This document shows, piece after piece, positions 1-6,046 of a stretch of DNA of 7,364 nucleotides. This stretch comes from an uncultured Beijerinckiaceae bacterium (GTDB lineage Bacteria; Pseudomonadota; Alphaproteobacteria; Rhizobiales; Beijerinckiaceae). The notes beneath the pieces are model-generated. The model was not told the origin of the DNA and searched no databases. It saw only the letters and a program-made list of their open reading frames with translations. The stretch is taken from NCBI GenBank assembly GCA_937873345.1, contig CALMRL010000482.1, positions 1 through 7,364 on the forward strand. Reading direction: 5' to 3'. Position 1 is the stretch's first letter. The number at the start of each line of letters is the position of its first letter. Both the position numbers and the translations under genes were made by a program.

Positions 1-175
1 AGCAACACGCACCCGTAACCTTGCCCAAAACCAGCGTATGTCCACGGGCCTTAGCGCGCGTCGTAGCTATTGAGCTACACGCGTCGCCATCATCCGCGCC
101 GTGACCATGCCGTTGACCACTACCAATACCACGTCCATCTATCGCCACGAACGCGAAATTGATTGCGCGCAATAC
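1..175. other. Left-edge region without an assignable gene
   Basis: No complete gene is visible here. A short frame open from the left edge runs to a TGA at 71-73 and would end in ...STGLSARRSY; it could be the C-terminal tail of a gene lying outside the window, but a second frame is also open over the same bases, so neither can be called. The stretch contains a compact hairpin at 57-83, listed separately. The next gene, on the minus strand, ends at 176, so this region lies just downstream of its stop codon. Confidence 0.4.
57..83. repeat. Hairpin-forming inverted repeat
   Basis: CGCGT (57-61), one bulged C, GTAGCT (63-68), loop ATTG, AGCTAC (73-78), ACGCG (79-83). This gives 11 base pairs with a single bulge and a 4-nt loop, visible directly. 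There is no T-run on either side, so it is not a classical intrinsic terminator. It lies about 90 bp past the stop of the minus-strand gene 176-664 and overlaps the TGA of a possible gene tail entering from the left. It could act in transcript ending or RNA stability, or be a protein-binding site; the role is unknown. Confidence 0.45.
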
Positions 176-664
176 CTATTTAACATTTGCTCTGATGATT
201 GCACTCAAGATTTCTGGCACAGCAGCGTCGTCGTTCCCCAATTTGAGGCTCTTGAATTGCTTCACCTCGCTATCTACCAATAACTTGGGAGGCTGCTGTG
301 GCTGTCTGCCATGCCCGGCAGGGAATGAAGGAATAAAATAGCGAGAAACGGTGAATGTGTCATTAGCGATATTCAGAACATAGGTATCGCTTTCACGCTG
401 ATGTCGCTTGAACCTAAATTCACACCGCAAGCCAGGACCAAGCTGTTGGGTTTTGACGATGAGAAACTGTGCGTGAAGCTCCCGTATTTCTGCATTAGCT
501 TCCATAATTCTTAACTCAAATATCTCTGTGAGCCAGCTTCTAGCTCTTTGCAGAGAGGCTTGCGCTGCCGCATGCTGCTTCTGATTGTCGTCCATGGCCT
601 TTTGATTGGCAGCGGCGCGGGCAGCATCCGCATCCTGAATTAGTTTACGGTAGTCATCGTTCAT
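176..664 (-). CDS. Hypothetical protein with helical N-terminal half, 162 aa
   Basis: I do not recognise this family. The first roughly 70 residues are rich in Ala, Gln, Glu, Lys and Arg (DADAARAAANQKAMDD, then QASLQRARSWLTEIFELRI) and should form long amphipathic helices, probably a coiled coil. Residues from about 75 onward look beta-rich (LRCEFRFKRH, DTYVLNIANDTFTVSRYFI), followed by a Pro/Gln-rich linker and a short C-terminal helix. There is no signal peptide or membrane segment, so it is probably cytoplasmic. The ATG at 662-664 is preceded by GAGGTG at a usable distance, which supports this start. It is divergent from the reverse transcriptase and shares its AT-richer composition, so it may belong to the same acquired segment. 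Whether it works with the reverse transcriptase is inference from proximity only. Confidence 0.6.
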   Translation of the reverse strand: MNDDYRKLIQDADAARAAANQKAMDDNQKQHAAAQASLQRARSWLTEIFELRIMEANAEIRELHAQFLIVKTQQLGPGLRCEFRFKRHQRESDTYVLNIANDTFTVSRYFIPSFPAGHGRQPQQPPKLLVDSEVKQFKSLKLGNDDAAVPEILSAIIRANVK

Positions 665-909
665 AGGTGAAGCACCTCAATTAGATGGGGCGTGTCAGCA
701 TGTGGATTATGTACCTTACCCTTTCAACCACCTGAGAGCCTCAGCGGCACCGAACTCTCTCTGCGCTTCCTGCTCGATGGCGTGGCAGATGACCAAGGCA
801 GCTCCCGACGCTTGACGTGGGACGGCTGCCTGAGGCGGAGTATGCGCTATCACGTCAGGAGGCTGGTTAGATGCTCGCAATCTATTAAGTAGTAGGATAC
901 CTTCCATCT
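665..909 (+). other. Leader region upstream of the reverse transcriptase, possible ncRNA
   Basis: This 245-bp gap lies between the divergent 162-aa gene and the reverse transcriptase start. It holds two hairpins readable on the plus strand: a small one at 732-744 (CTGAG, loop AGC, CTCAG) and a larger one at 797-830. CCTGA at 829-833 can also pair with TCAGG at 855-859. Some UG/DRT-class reverse transcriptases (DRT2, DRT9) are known to use a structured non-coding RNA encoded just upstream, so this is where such an RNA would be sought. A rival reading is a 63-codon minus-strand frame, 716-907, ending in ...EAQREFGAAEALRWLKG, which looks fairly protein-like. Its ATG lies only 2 bp from the reverse transcriptase ATG and its ribosome site is poorly spaced. 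No convincing -35/-10 pair was found. Confidence 0.35.
797..830 (+). repeat. Strong imperfect hairpin ahead of the reverse transcriptase
   Basis: Seen directly: GGCAGC (797-802) pairs with GCTGCC (825-830), TCCC (803-806) with GGGA (819-822), and ACG (808-810) with CGT (816-818). The loop is CTTGA. There is one bulged G on the left and a CG bulge on the right, giving 13 pairs in 34 nt. It is not followed by a T-run, so it is not an intrinsic terminator. It sits 80 bp before the reverse transcriptase start and may be part of a non-coding RNA or a 5' leader structure. Confidence 0.5.
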
Positions 910-2523
910 ATGACGCATGCCTCCCACCCTTCACGTCTAGAGCGCCTGCTATCGAACGGCTACTTCCCGCATGAGCTACCTCCACCCTTTAATTGCAGAG
1001 ATCTAGCCCAGCATGCCCAAGCTTTAACGACCGCGATCGAGAGCCAAAAGATACAACAATTTTGGACGTCCCCAGAGTTATACAGTACTGCGCGCTATCG
1101 GCACAATAGAAGAACACTGTCAATTGTCAATCCAATCAATCAGTTGCGCGTCTGTCAACTGATATCTGATAACTGGACAGATATCAGATCAAAGCTAAAT
1201 CGCTCAACCATAAGTGAGTTTCATCCAAGGGTAAGAAGGGAGGGTCCCGGACGAGCCGTAGTGGGGACAGATTTTGACAAAGTAAGTCGAAGGACGGCGA
1301 CTATCCTTTGCACTTACGGGCGATACGTTAAGACAGATATTTCACGCTTCTATGCTTCGATATACACTCATTCAATCGGATGGGCTCTGCTTGGTAAGAC
1401 ATGGGTTAAAGCACACTTTAACCAACAATCCTACAAAAGTTCATACGCAAACCACCTCGATAAAGCGATAGCTGCTGGGCAAATGGGTCAAACTACGGGG
1501 ATTCCTATTGGTCCCGATACGTCGCGTATTATTGCTGAGTTGGTTATGACCGAGATAGAATGCGCTCTACAGACCAAGGTTCCTGACCTTAGGTATAGGG
1601 CTATAAGATACGTTGACGATATAATTATCGGACTTCTTGACGAAGAGGCAGCCGCTGCTGTTTTATCTGATTTATCGTCTGCACTCTATGAGTTTCAGCT
1701 TGAGCTGAGTTCCGATAAAACCAAAATATTCGGGGTTGGAAGCCCCCACGCGCCTGAGTGGCTCCACTTTGTCAGGACTTTCAAGCTTTCTGAACGCGCC
1801 GGAACGCAACGGGCGGATTTAGACTCCTTTTTTGAGCAAGCCGCGTATCTAGCAGATATAAACGAAACAGCAAATGTACCTCTATACGCACTTAGAAAGG
1901 CGGTTAATTTCGTTGTTGACCAGGTCAACTCAGATCATCTTGTTAGATGGATGATGTACATAGCTCGCCGCTCGCCTAACTGCCTTAGCTTCGTAGCTGA
2001 GCACCTGTCAGCAATGTACCGGAGTGGGGACGCCCTTCCGGGTAGGGAGATAAGCAATTTCATTAGGACCCAAATTCCAATCAAAGCGGCCGTAGCACAT
2101 ACTGATGAAGTAGCTTGGCTACTCTTTTGGGCGCGCGAAACGGAGACATCTTTGAAGGCAACGTTGTTCGATAGTGTAGTTCTTCTTCGAAGCAGTGTCT
2201 GCGCTCTTCTGACGCTTGACTTGAACCAGAGAGGATTAATAGATGGAAGCATTGATGTATCTTTCTGGCACAGCTTTGCAAATAGCGGTGGGCTTGAGTC
2301 GGAAATGTGGTTAGCCGCTTACGAGATTTCCTTGAAAGGGTGGTGGCCGACAAAAAACGATAAATCTTACATCGAGTGTCATAAGTACTTCAAGAAAATA
2401 ATACAAAGAGAAGTTCATTTTTACGACGAAAATGTTAAAGTAAGACCGAACTTTCAGCCTCTAAAATTATCAAAGTTAGGGGCGGTAGCGCCTTTAATTG
2501 GCGGAACAGGGCCTTATCCATGA
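910..2523 (+). CDS. Reverse transcriptase of the UG/Abi (DRT-like) type, 537 aa
   Basis: RNA-directed DNA polymerase, probably an anti-phage enzyme. The N-terminal part has GYFPHELPPPF (17-27), typical of one group of bacterial reverse transcriptases. The polymerase core follows in order: motif A KTDISRFYASIYTHSI (141-156, catalytic D143), motif B QTTGIPIGPDTSRIIAE (194-210), motif C YVDD (234-237, catalytic D236 and D237), and motif D around SSDKTKIFG (267-275). All three catalytic aspartates are present, so it should be active. Residues about 300-500 form a long, mostly helical extension with no recognised domain. The retron NAxxH and VTG signatures, the intron maturase X domain and an HNH nuclease are all absent, which argues against retrons and group II introns. 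I cannot assign the DRT subtype by eye. The start follows a weak ribosome site (AGGA at 895-898), but the N-terminus fits the family. It is clearly more AT-rich than the genes from 2785 onward, suggesting transfer. Confidence 0.88.
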   Translation: MTHASHPSRLERLLSNGYFPHELPPPFNCRDLAQHAQALTTAIESQKIQQFWTSPELYSTARYRHNRRTLSIVNPINQLRVCQLISDNWTDIRSKLNRSTISEFHPRVRREGPGRAVVGTDFDKVSRRTATILCTYGRYVKTDISRFYASIYTHSIGWALLGKTWVKAHFNQQSYKSSYANHLDKAIAAGQMGQTTGIPIGPDTSRIIAELVMTEIECALQTKVPDLRYRAIRYVDDIIIGLLDEEAAAAVLSDLSSALYEFQLELSSDKTKIFGVGSPHAPEWLHFVRTFKLSERAGTQRADLDSFFEQAAYLADINETANVPLYALRKAVNFVVDQVNSDHLVRWMMYIARRSPNCLSFVAEHLSAMYRSGDALPGREISNFIRTQIPIKAAVAHTDEVAWLLFWARETETSLKATLFDSVVLLRSSVCALLTLDLNQRGLIDGSIDVSFWHSFANSGGLESEMWLAAYEISLKGWWPTKNDKSYIECHKYFKKIIQREVHFYDENVKVRPNFQPLKLSKLGAVAPLIGGTGPYP

Positions 2524-2547
2524 GATAGCCATCTTATCACAATCTTG

Positions 2548-2689
2548 TCATAGGGACGCTTCCATTTCCATCCGTAATTCCACATTCATGGCTGTGGCTG
2601 AACGGGCTTGCAGTCGGCTCTGAAACTCCCTGGTGATACGCAGAGACAATACAGGCGACTTGCCTGACCTACGTCCAGCTGTTATTCAT
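2548..2689 (-). pseudogene. Ribbon-helix-helix (Arc-like) gene, frameshifted or truncated
   Basis: A frame between stops (45 codons, 2548-2685) reads RRSGKSPVLSLRITREF, then further helical sequence ending MNVELRMEMEASL. This is the pattern of Arc/MetJ ribbon-helix-helix DNA-binding proteins: a short beta strand (LSLRI), helix, turn and second helix with the 'N-x-E-L...L' signature. No ATG opens this frame; the frame is closed by a stop at 2686-2688. An ATG at 2687-2689 lies one base out of phase (MNNSW), so a single inserted base would explain the break; removing one T would give a 44-aa protein. A TTG at 2647-2649 could start a bare 33-aa domain. Such proteins are often antitoxins or regulators on mobile DNA. 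It converges with the reverse transcriptase, only 24 bp from its stop. Confidence 0.6.
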
Positions 2690-2784
2690 CAATGGTGTAG
2701 AGGGTTCGGTCCGGAGTTCAAACGCCTCTTGGCCGCACCATCGTACCAGCAGAAGGCCCCTCATCCCGTCCGGGCGGCACTTCC
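2690..2784. other. Transition from accessory to GC-rich DNA
   Basis: No gene is visible. The base composition changes here from mixed to strongly GC-rich, and codon choice in the following genes is almost entirely G/C-ending. This is the likely edge of the acquired segment that carries the reverse transcriptase. A CCA-ending stretch near 2738 recalls a tRNA 3' end but does not fold as one. No integrase or clear direct repeat can be seen in the window to define an attachment site. Confidence 0.35.
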
Positions 2785-3213
2785 ATGAAAGCGGCCGACG
2801 TCATCGCCCGGCTCAAGCTGGCGCCGCACCCCGAGGGCGGCTGGTATCGCGAGACGTTCCGCGACGAGCGGATGGTGGACGGCCGCGCCGCCTCCACCGC
2901 GATCCTGTTCCTGCTCGACGTCGGCGAGGTGTCGGAGTGGCACCGCGTCGATGCCGTCGAGGTGTGGCACTGGCACGCCGGCGCGCCGCTGGTGATCACG
3001 ATCAGCCCCGACGGCCACGACGCCGCCGCGCACCACCTCGGCCCCGACATCATGGTTGGGCAAAGGCCGCAGTTCGCGGTGCCGCAGGGCCACTGGCAGA
3101 CCGCGACGAGCCTGGGGGCCTGGACGCTGGTCGGCTGCACCGTGGCGCCGGGCTTCCGCCTCGAAGGCTTCGAGCTGGCACCGCGGGGCTGGCGGCCGCT
3201 GCCGCGCGCCTGA
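2785..3213 (+). CDS. Cupin-fold protein of the DUF985 (Cupin_5) family, 142 aa
   Basis: The protein spans the whole family from LAPHPEGGWYRETFRD (12-27) through STAILFLLDVGEVSEWHRVDA (37-57), VWHWHAGAPL (60-69), LGPDIMVGQRPQFAVPQGHWQ (84-104) and LVGCTVAPGFRLEGFELA (115-132). These conserved blocks and the length of about 140 residues match complete DUF985 proteins. The fold is a small double-stranded beta barrel; His and Glu residues such as the HRV and WHWH motifs line the pocket and may bind metal or a small ligand. The reaction and substrate are not established for most of the family, so no function is assigned. It is cytoplasmic by appearance. The ATG follows a weak G-rich site (GGGCGG). 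It converges with the dehydrogenase at 3289-4299, with 75 bp between stops, and is probably transcribed alone. Confidence 0.9.
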   Translation: MKAADVIARLKLAPHPEGGWYRETFRDERMVDGRAASTAILFLLDVGEVSEWHRVDAVEVWHWHAGAPLVITISPDGHDAAAHHLGPDIMVGQRPQFAVPQGHWQTATSLGAWTLVGCTVAPGFRLEGFELAPRGWRPLPRA

Positions 3214-3288
3214 GGTTCGCGCGGTAGCGGCTTGGCGCCCCGAGCGTCCGCGATGAAGGGGAGCGGCTGCCCTCGACCAAGCCCGTCT

Positions 3289-4299
3289 TCACGCCCCGAC
3301 GTTGACGGCGATCTTGCCGAAATGGCTCTTGCCTCCGGCAAGATGGGCGTAGGCCGCCGCGGCATCGCTCATCTCGAACACCCGATCGACCACCGGCACC
3401 AGCCGGTGCGCGGCCATCGCCGCCGCGGCGGCGCGCAACGCCGCAACCGGACCCGTGTGGTTGCCCTGGATGCGTATCTCCCGCTCCATCACCGGGATCA
3501 CGTCGATGGTGGGTTGCGTGCCGGTCAGGAAGCCGATCACGAACACCGTTCCGCCTATCCCTGCAGCGCCCACCGACTGGGCGAACGTCTCCGCCCCTCC
3601 GGTCTCGAGCACCAGGTCGGCGCCGCGGCCGGCCGTCAGCCGCAGGGTCTCGGCGGCCCAGTCCGGCGTTTGGCGGTAGTTGATGGTGCCGTCGGCACCG
3701 AGCGTGCGGGCTCGCGCCAGCTTCTCGTCCGAGGACGAGGTGATGATGACCCTGGCTCCGTGCGCCTTGGCGAACTGCAGGGCGAAGATGGACACGCCGC
3801 CGGTGCCCAGCAGCAGCACCGTGGAGTGCGGCCCGATCGCGGCCGAACGCACGGCACGCCAGGCCGTGGTGGCGGCCACCGGCAGCGTCGCGGCCTCGAC
3901 GAAGCTCAGATGGTCGGGAATGGCCACCAGGGAGGCGGCAGGCACGGCGACGTACTCGGCCAGGCTTCCCGGACGCGTCACGCCGCGCCGGGCGGCAAGG
4001 GTCGACGGCGTCAGCGATCCATCCTGCCAGTCCGGGAGGAAGTGCGGCATCACGCGATCGCCGACGGCCCAGTGCTCCACGCCGTCGCCGAGTTCGGCGA
4101 CCTCACCCGCGCCATCGGCGACCGGCACCATGGGAAACGTCGGACCCGGATAGGCCCCCGTCGCGACGGCGACGTCGAGGAAGTTCAGGGAGGCGGCCCG
4201 CAGCCTCACGAGCACCTCGCCGCGGCCGGGGCGAGGCACGTCGCGGGATGCCGGGCGAAGGGCGTCCAGGCTCGGGCCGGCGAGTTCGATGACGTTCAT
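3289..4299 (-). CDS. Zinc-independent medium-chain dehydrogenase/reductase (QOR-like), 336 aa
   Basis: NAD(P)H-dependent oxidoreductase of the medium-chain dehydrogenase superfamily. The GroES-like N-terminal domain covers about residues 25-125 (GEVLVRLRAASLNFLD, then PVADGAGEVAELGDGVEHWAVGDRV). The Rossmann domain begins near residue 155 with LLLGTGGVSIFALQFAKAHGARVI, the nucleotide-binding loop being GTGGVS (165-170). SHFGKI (325-330) is the usual C-terminal ending. The Cys ligands for catalytic and structural zinc are missing, NFLD standing where zinc enzymes carry a Cys, so it should resemble quinone oxidoreductases or the zinc-independent alcohol dehydrogenase-like (MDR7) group. The substrate is unknown. 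The start at 4297-4299 is chosen over an upstream extension because GAGGAGA sits at ideal spacing and the homologous region begins there. It is divergent from the LysR gene, which probably controls it. Confidence 0.88.
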   Translation of the reverse strand: MNVIELAGPSLDALRPASRDVPRPGRGEVLVRLRAASLNFLDVAVATGAYPGPTFPMVPVADGAGEVAELGDGVEHWAVGDRVMPHFLPDWQDGSLTPSTLAARRGVTRPGSLAEYVAVPAASLVAIPDHLSFVEAATLPVAATTAWRAVRSAAIGPHSTVLLLGTGGVSIFALQFAKAHGARVIITSSSDEKLARARTLGADGTINYRQTPDWAAETLRLTAGRGADLVLETGGAETFAQSVGAAGIGGTVFVIGFLTGTQPTIDVIPVMEREIRIQGNHTGPVAALRAAAAAMAAHRLVPVVDRVFEMSDAAAAYAHLAGGKSHFGKIAVNVGA

Positions 4300-4418
4300 G
4301 CTTCTCTCCTCAGTGGTGGCGAGGACCTGTCGGGCAGGGAAAGCGGTTTCCCCAAGGGGCAGGGCATCGCTGCCGACCCTGCGCCGTGCCAGATCCGGAT
4401 GACGCGTCACCACAGCTA

Positions 4419-4459
4419 GTTGCTCCTCAAACGACGATAAATAAGGCTGTTGGAGCAAC
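4419..4459. promoter_or_regulatory. Inverted repeat in the dehydrogenase/LysR divergent promoter region
   Basis: GTTGCTCC at 4419-4426 is repeated in perfect inverse orientation as GGAGCAAC at 4452-4459, with a 25-bp AT-rich spacer containing GATAAATAAG. It sits between the two divergent genes at 3289-4299 and 4484-5371, the usual place for LysR-type regulator binding. LysR-type proteins bind as tetramers to paired sites, so the two half-repeats could be separate contact points. The promoters themselves are not convincing by eye. That it is the operator is inference from position and symmetry. Confidence 0.45.
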
Positions 4460-4483
4460 ACTCGACACCAATGGTTGGGAATG

Positions 4484-5371
4484 ATGGATCGGCTCACCAG
4501 CATGGCGGCCTTCGTGACGGCCGCCGACCTCGGGTCGTTCGCCGCGGCGGCCGCGCAGCTCGACCAGTCGCCGCAGATGGTCGCGAAGCATGTGACGTTC
4601 CTGGAACATCGCCTCGGCTCGCGCCTGCTCAACCGGACCACGCGTCGCCAGAGCCTGACGGAGGTCGGGCGGACGTACTACGAGCGCTGCAAGATCGTCC
4701 TGGCCGAGGCGGACGCCGCCGACGCCATGGCGCAGGAACGGCGCGCCGTTCCGCGCGGGCGGCTCAGGATCAGCGCGCCGGTGACGTTCGGCGCCCACAG
4801 CCTGATGCCGCTGGTGACGCGCTACCTGCGCGACCATCCCGAGGTGGCGATCGACCTCGCGCTGACCGACCGCTTCGTCGATCTCGTCGACGAAGGTCAT
4901 GAGGTCGCGTTCCGCGTCGGCCCGCTCAACGCGTCGGGCCTGATCGCGCGGGCCCTGTCGCCCTACCGTCTGGCCGCGTGTGCGTCGCCCGCCTATCTCG
5001 ACGCGCGCGGAACACCCGCCGTGCCGGAAGACCTGACCGAGCACGAATGCCTCGGGTATGCCTACTGGCCGCGCCCCGCGGAGGACGAGTGGAGCTTCGT
5101 CGGGGACGGCAGCAAGCGCACCGTCCGCGTCCGCAGCCGTCTGCAGGTGAACGACAGCAGGGCGCTGATGGCGGCGGCGATCGACGGCTACGGCATCGTC
5201 ATGGGTCCGGAGGACGTCCTGCGGGATGCCCTGATCTCGGGGCAGCTGGTCCGGATCCTGACCGACTTCACCGCGCCGTCGCGTCCGATGCACCTCCTTT
5301 ACGTCGGCGACCGCAGGCAGACGCCGAAGCTTCGGACCTTCATCGACAGCGCGTTGCACGCCTTCGGCTGA
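4484..5371 (+). CDS. LysR-family transcriptional regulator (CrgA-like), 295 aa
   Basis: The N-terminal winged helix-turn-helix spans about residues 1-60 (MDRLTSMAAFVTAADLGSFAAAAAQLDQSPQMVAKHVTFLEHRLGSRLLNRTTR...LTEVG). The co-inducer-binding domain starts at RGRLRISAPVTFG and continues through LALTDRFVDLVDEGHEVAFRVG to the C-terminus; its pattern is that of the CrgA/AaeR-like branch. Length is normal for the family. Starts at 4475 (TTG), 4481 and 4484 are all in frame; I favour the ATG at 4484 because MDRLTSM is the common family beginning and GGGA lies just upstream, though the ribosome site is weak. It is divergent from the quinone-oxidoreductase-like gene and most likely activates or represses that gene in response to an unknown small molecule. 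Confidence 0.9.
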   Translation: MDRLTSMAAFVTAADLGSFAAAAAQLDQSPQMVAKHVTFLEHRLGSRLLNRTTRRQSLTEVGRTYYERCKIVLAEADAADAMAQERRAVPRGRLRISAPVTFGAHSLMPLVTRYLRDHPEVAIDLALTDRFVDLVDEGHEVAFRVGPLNASGLIARALSPYRLAACASPAYLDARGTPAVPEDLTEHECLGYAYWPRPAEDEWSFVGDGSKRTVRVRSRLQVNDSRALMAAAIDGYGIVMGPEDVLRDALISGQLVRILTDFTAPSRPMHLLYVGDRRQTPKLRTFIDSALHAFG

Positions 5372-5388
5372 CGCTGGATCGCTCCGTC

Positions 5389-5976
5389 CTATCCGGAGGC
5401 GGCCGACGCTGCGCCGTTCAGCAGGTCGAACAGGAGCTGCACCGTGGCCTGCACGCTCGCCAATCCCTTGGTGTCGCTGGCGCGACCCCCGATGTGCAGG
5501 TCAATGGCGCCGTGCAGGGCGGCGTAGATCAGCCCGGTCAGCTCGACAGGATCGACGCGCGGCAGATGACGGCTCTGTTGGCAACGCGCAACGATGCGGC
5601 TGAAGGCCGTGAACGCGCCGAACGCGGTCTGCCTGAGCGACGCCTCCGCCACGAGGTCGGGATCGCTGAACAGCAGCCGGTACCGTGCCCTGTGGTCGAG
5701 GGCGTAGGCGATCAAGGCATCCGACGCGCCCCGCAGCGCCGCCGCCGCATCGTGATGGGCCTCGTCCTGCGCCTCGAAGGCCTGCCTCAACAGCGTGAAG
5801 TCGCGTTCGGCGACGGCTGCCAGCAGCGCGCTGCGACCGCTGAAGTGCCGATAGGGCGCATTGTGCGACACGCCGACCTGCTCGGCGACCGCACGGAGCG
5901 TCACCGCATCCTGGCCACCACCGTCGAGCAGCCGCGAGGCCGCGGACACGAGCTGCTGTTTGGTCGTTTCCCTCAT
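5389..5976 (-). CDS. TetR/AcrR-family transcriptional repressor with WHG-type C-terminal domain, 195 aa
   Basis: The N-terminal TetR helix-turn-helix is at about residues 8-55 (LVSAASRLLDGGGQDAVTLRAVAEQVGVSHNAPYRHFSGRSALLAAVAERDF), with the recognition helix around VSHNAPYRHF. The C-terminal ligand-binding half (TAFSRIVARCQQ...DPVELTGLIYAALHGAIDLHIGG) has the 'W/Y-x-x-L-H-G' signature of the WHG (TetR_C_33) domain. Length is typical. The ATG at 5974-5976 follows AGGGACGAGG, a good ribosome site. Its stop is 17 bp from the stop of the LysR gene on the other strand. It is divergent from the short-chain dehydrogenase, and two perfect palindromes between them are its obvious operators, so it should repress both itself and the dehydrogenase until a ligand binds. 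The ligand is unknown. Confidence 0.92.
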   Translation of the reverse strand: MRETTKQQLVSAASRLLDGGGQDAVTLRAVAEQVGVSHNAPYRHFSGRSALLAAVAERDFTLLRQAFEAQDEAHHDAAAALRGASDALIAYALDHRARYRLLFSDPDLVAEASLRQTAFGAFTAFSRIVARCQQSRHLPRVDPVELTGLIYAALHGAIDLHIGGRASDTKGLASVQATVQLLFDLLNGAASAASG

Positions 5977-5993
5977 GCCTCGTCCCTGATGAG

Positions 5994-6008
5994 GTTGACA
6001 ATGTCAAC
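5994..6008. promoter_or_regulatory. TetR operator 1 (15-bp perfect palindrome)
   Basis: GTTGACAATGTCAAC is a perfect palindrome with 7-bp arms around a central A at 6001. It contains TTGACA (5995-6000), a consensus -35 box for the plus-strand dehydrogenase gene, with TACGTT (6017-6022) as a modest -10 at 16-bp spacing. A repressor bound here would block RNA polymerase. Its position 18 bp upstream of the TetR start codon makes the TetR protein the likely ligand. Confidence 0.8.
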
Positions 6009-6019
6009 GATCGCGCTAC

Positions 6020-6034
6020 GTTGACATTGTCAAC
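6020..6034. promoter_or_regulatory. TetR operator 2 (15-bp perfect palindrome)
   Basis: GTTGACATTGTCAAC is the exact reverse complement of operator 1, its centre at 6027 lying 26 bp away. On the minus strand it supplies TTGACA (6028-6033), a consensus -35 box for the TetR gene, although the matching -10 near 6005-6011 is poor. It ends 12 bp before the dehydrogenase ATG and just before its ribosome site, so it should also block the dehydrogenase transcript. The two sites together allow control of both divergent genes. Confidence 0.8.
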
Positions 6035-6046
6035 AGGAAACGCATC

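Noticed and set aside
910..2523. Retron or group II intron interpretation of the reverse transcriptase
   Set aside because: There is no NAxxH or VTG retron motif, no maturase X or HNH region after the core, and no intron domain V/VI fold seen in the flanks.
2700..2740. Possible tRNA 3' end (GTTCAAA ... GCACCA) that would mark an attachment site
   Set aside because: The T-loop-like bases are there, but the flanking five bases on each side do not pair and the acceptor spacing is off by one. No 5' half of a tRNA lies nearby.
3232..4419. Long plus-strand frame of 395 codons
   Set aside because: It is antisense to the dehydrogenase, rich in Arg, Gly and His as shadow frames of GC-rich genes are, and has no recognisable domain.
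4300..4641. N-terminal extension of the dehydrogenase up to 4641
   Set aside because: It overlaps the start of the LysR gene on the other strand, its sequence is not dehydrogenase-like, and an ideal ribosome site stands just before the ATG at 4299.
4978..6024. Plus-strand frame of 348 codons
   Set aside because: It overlaps the LysR gene out of frame and the TetR gene antisense, with no domain pattern.
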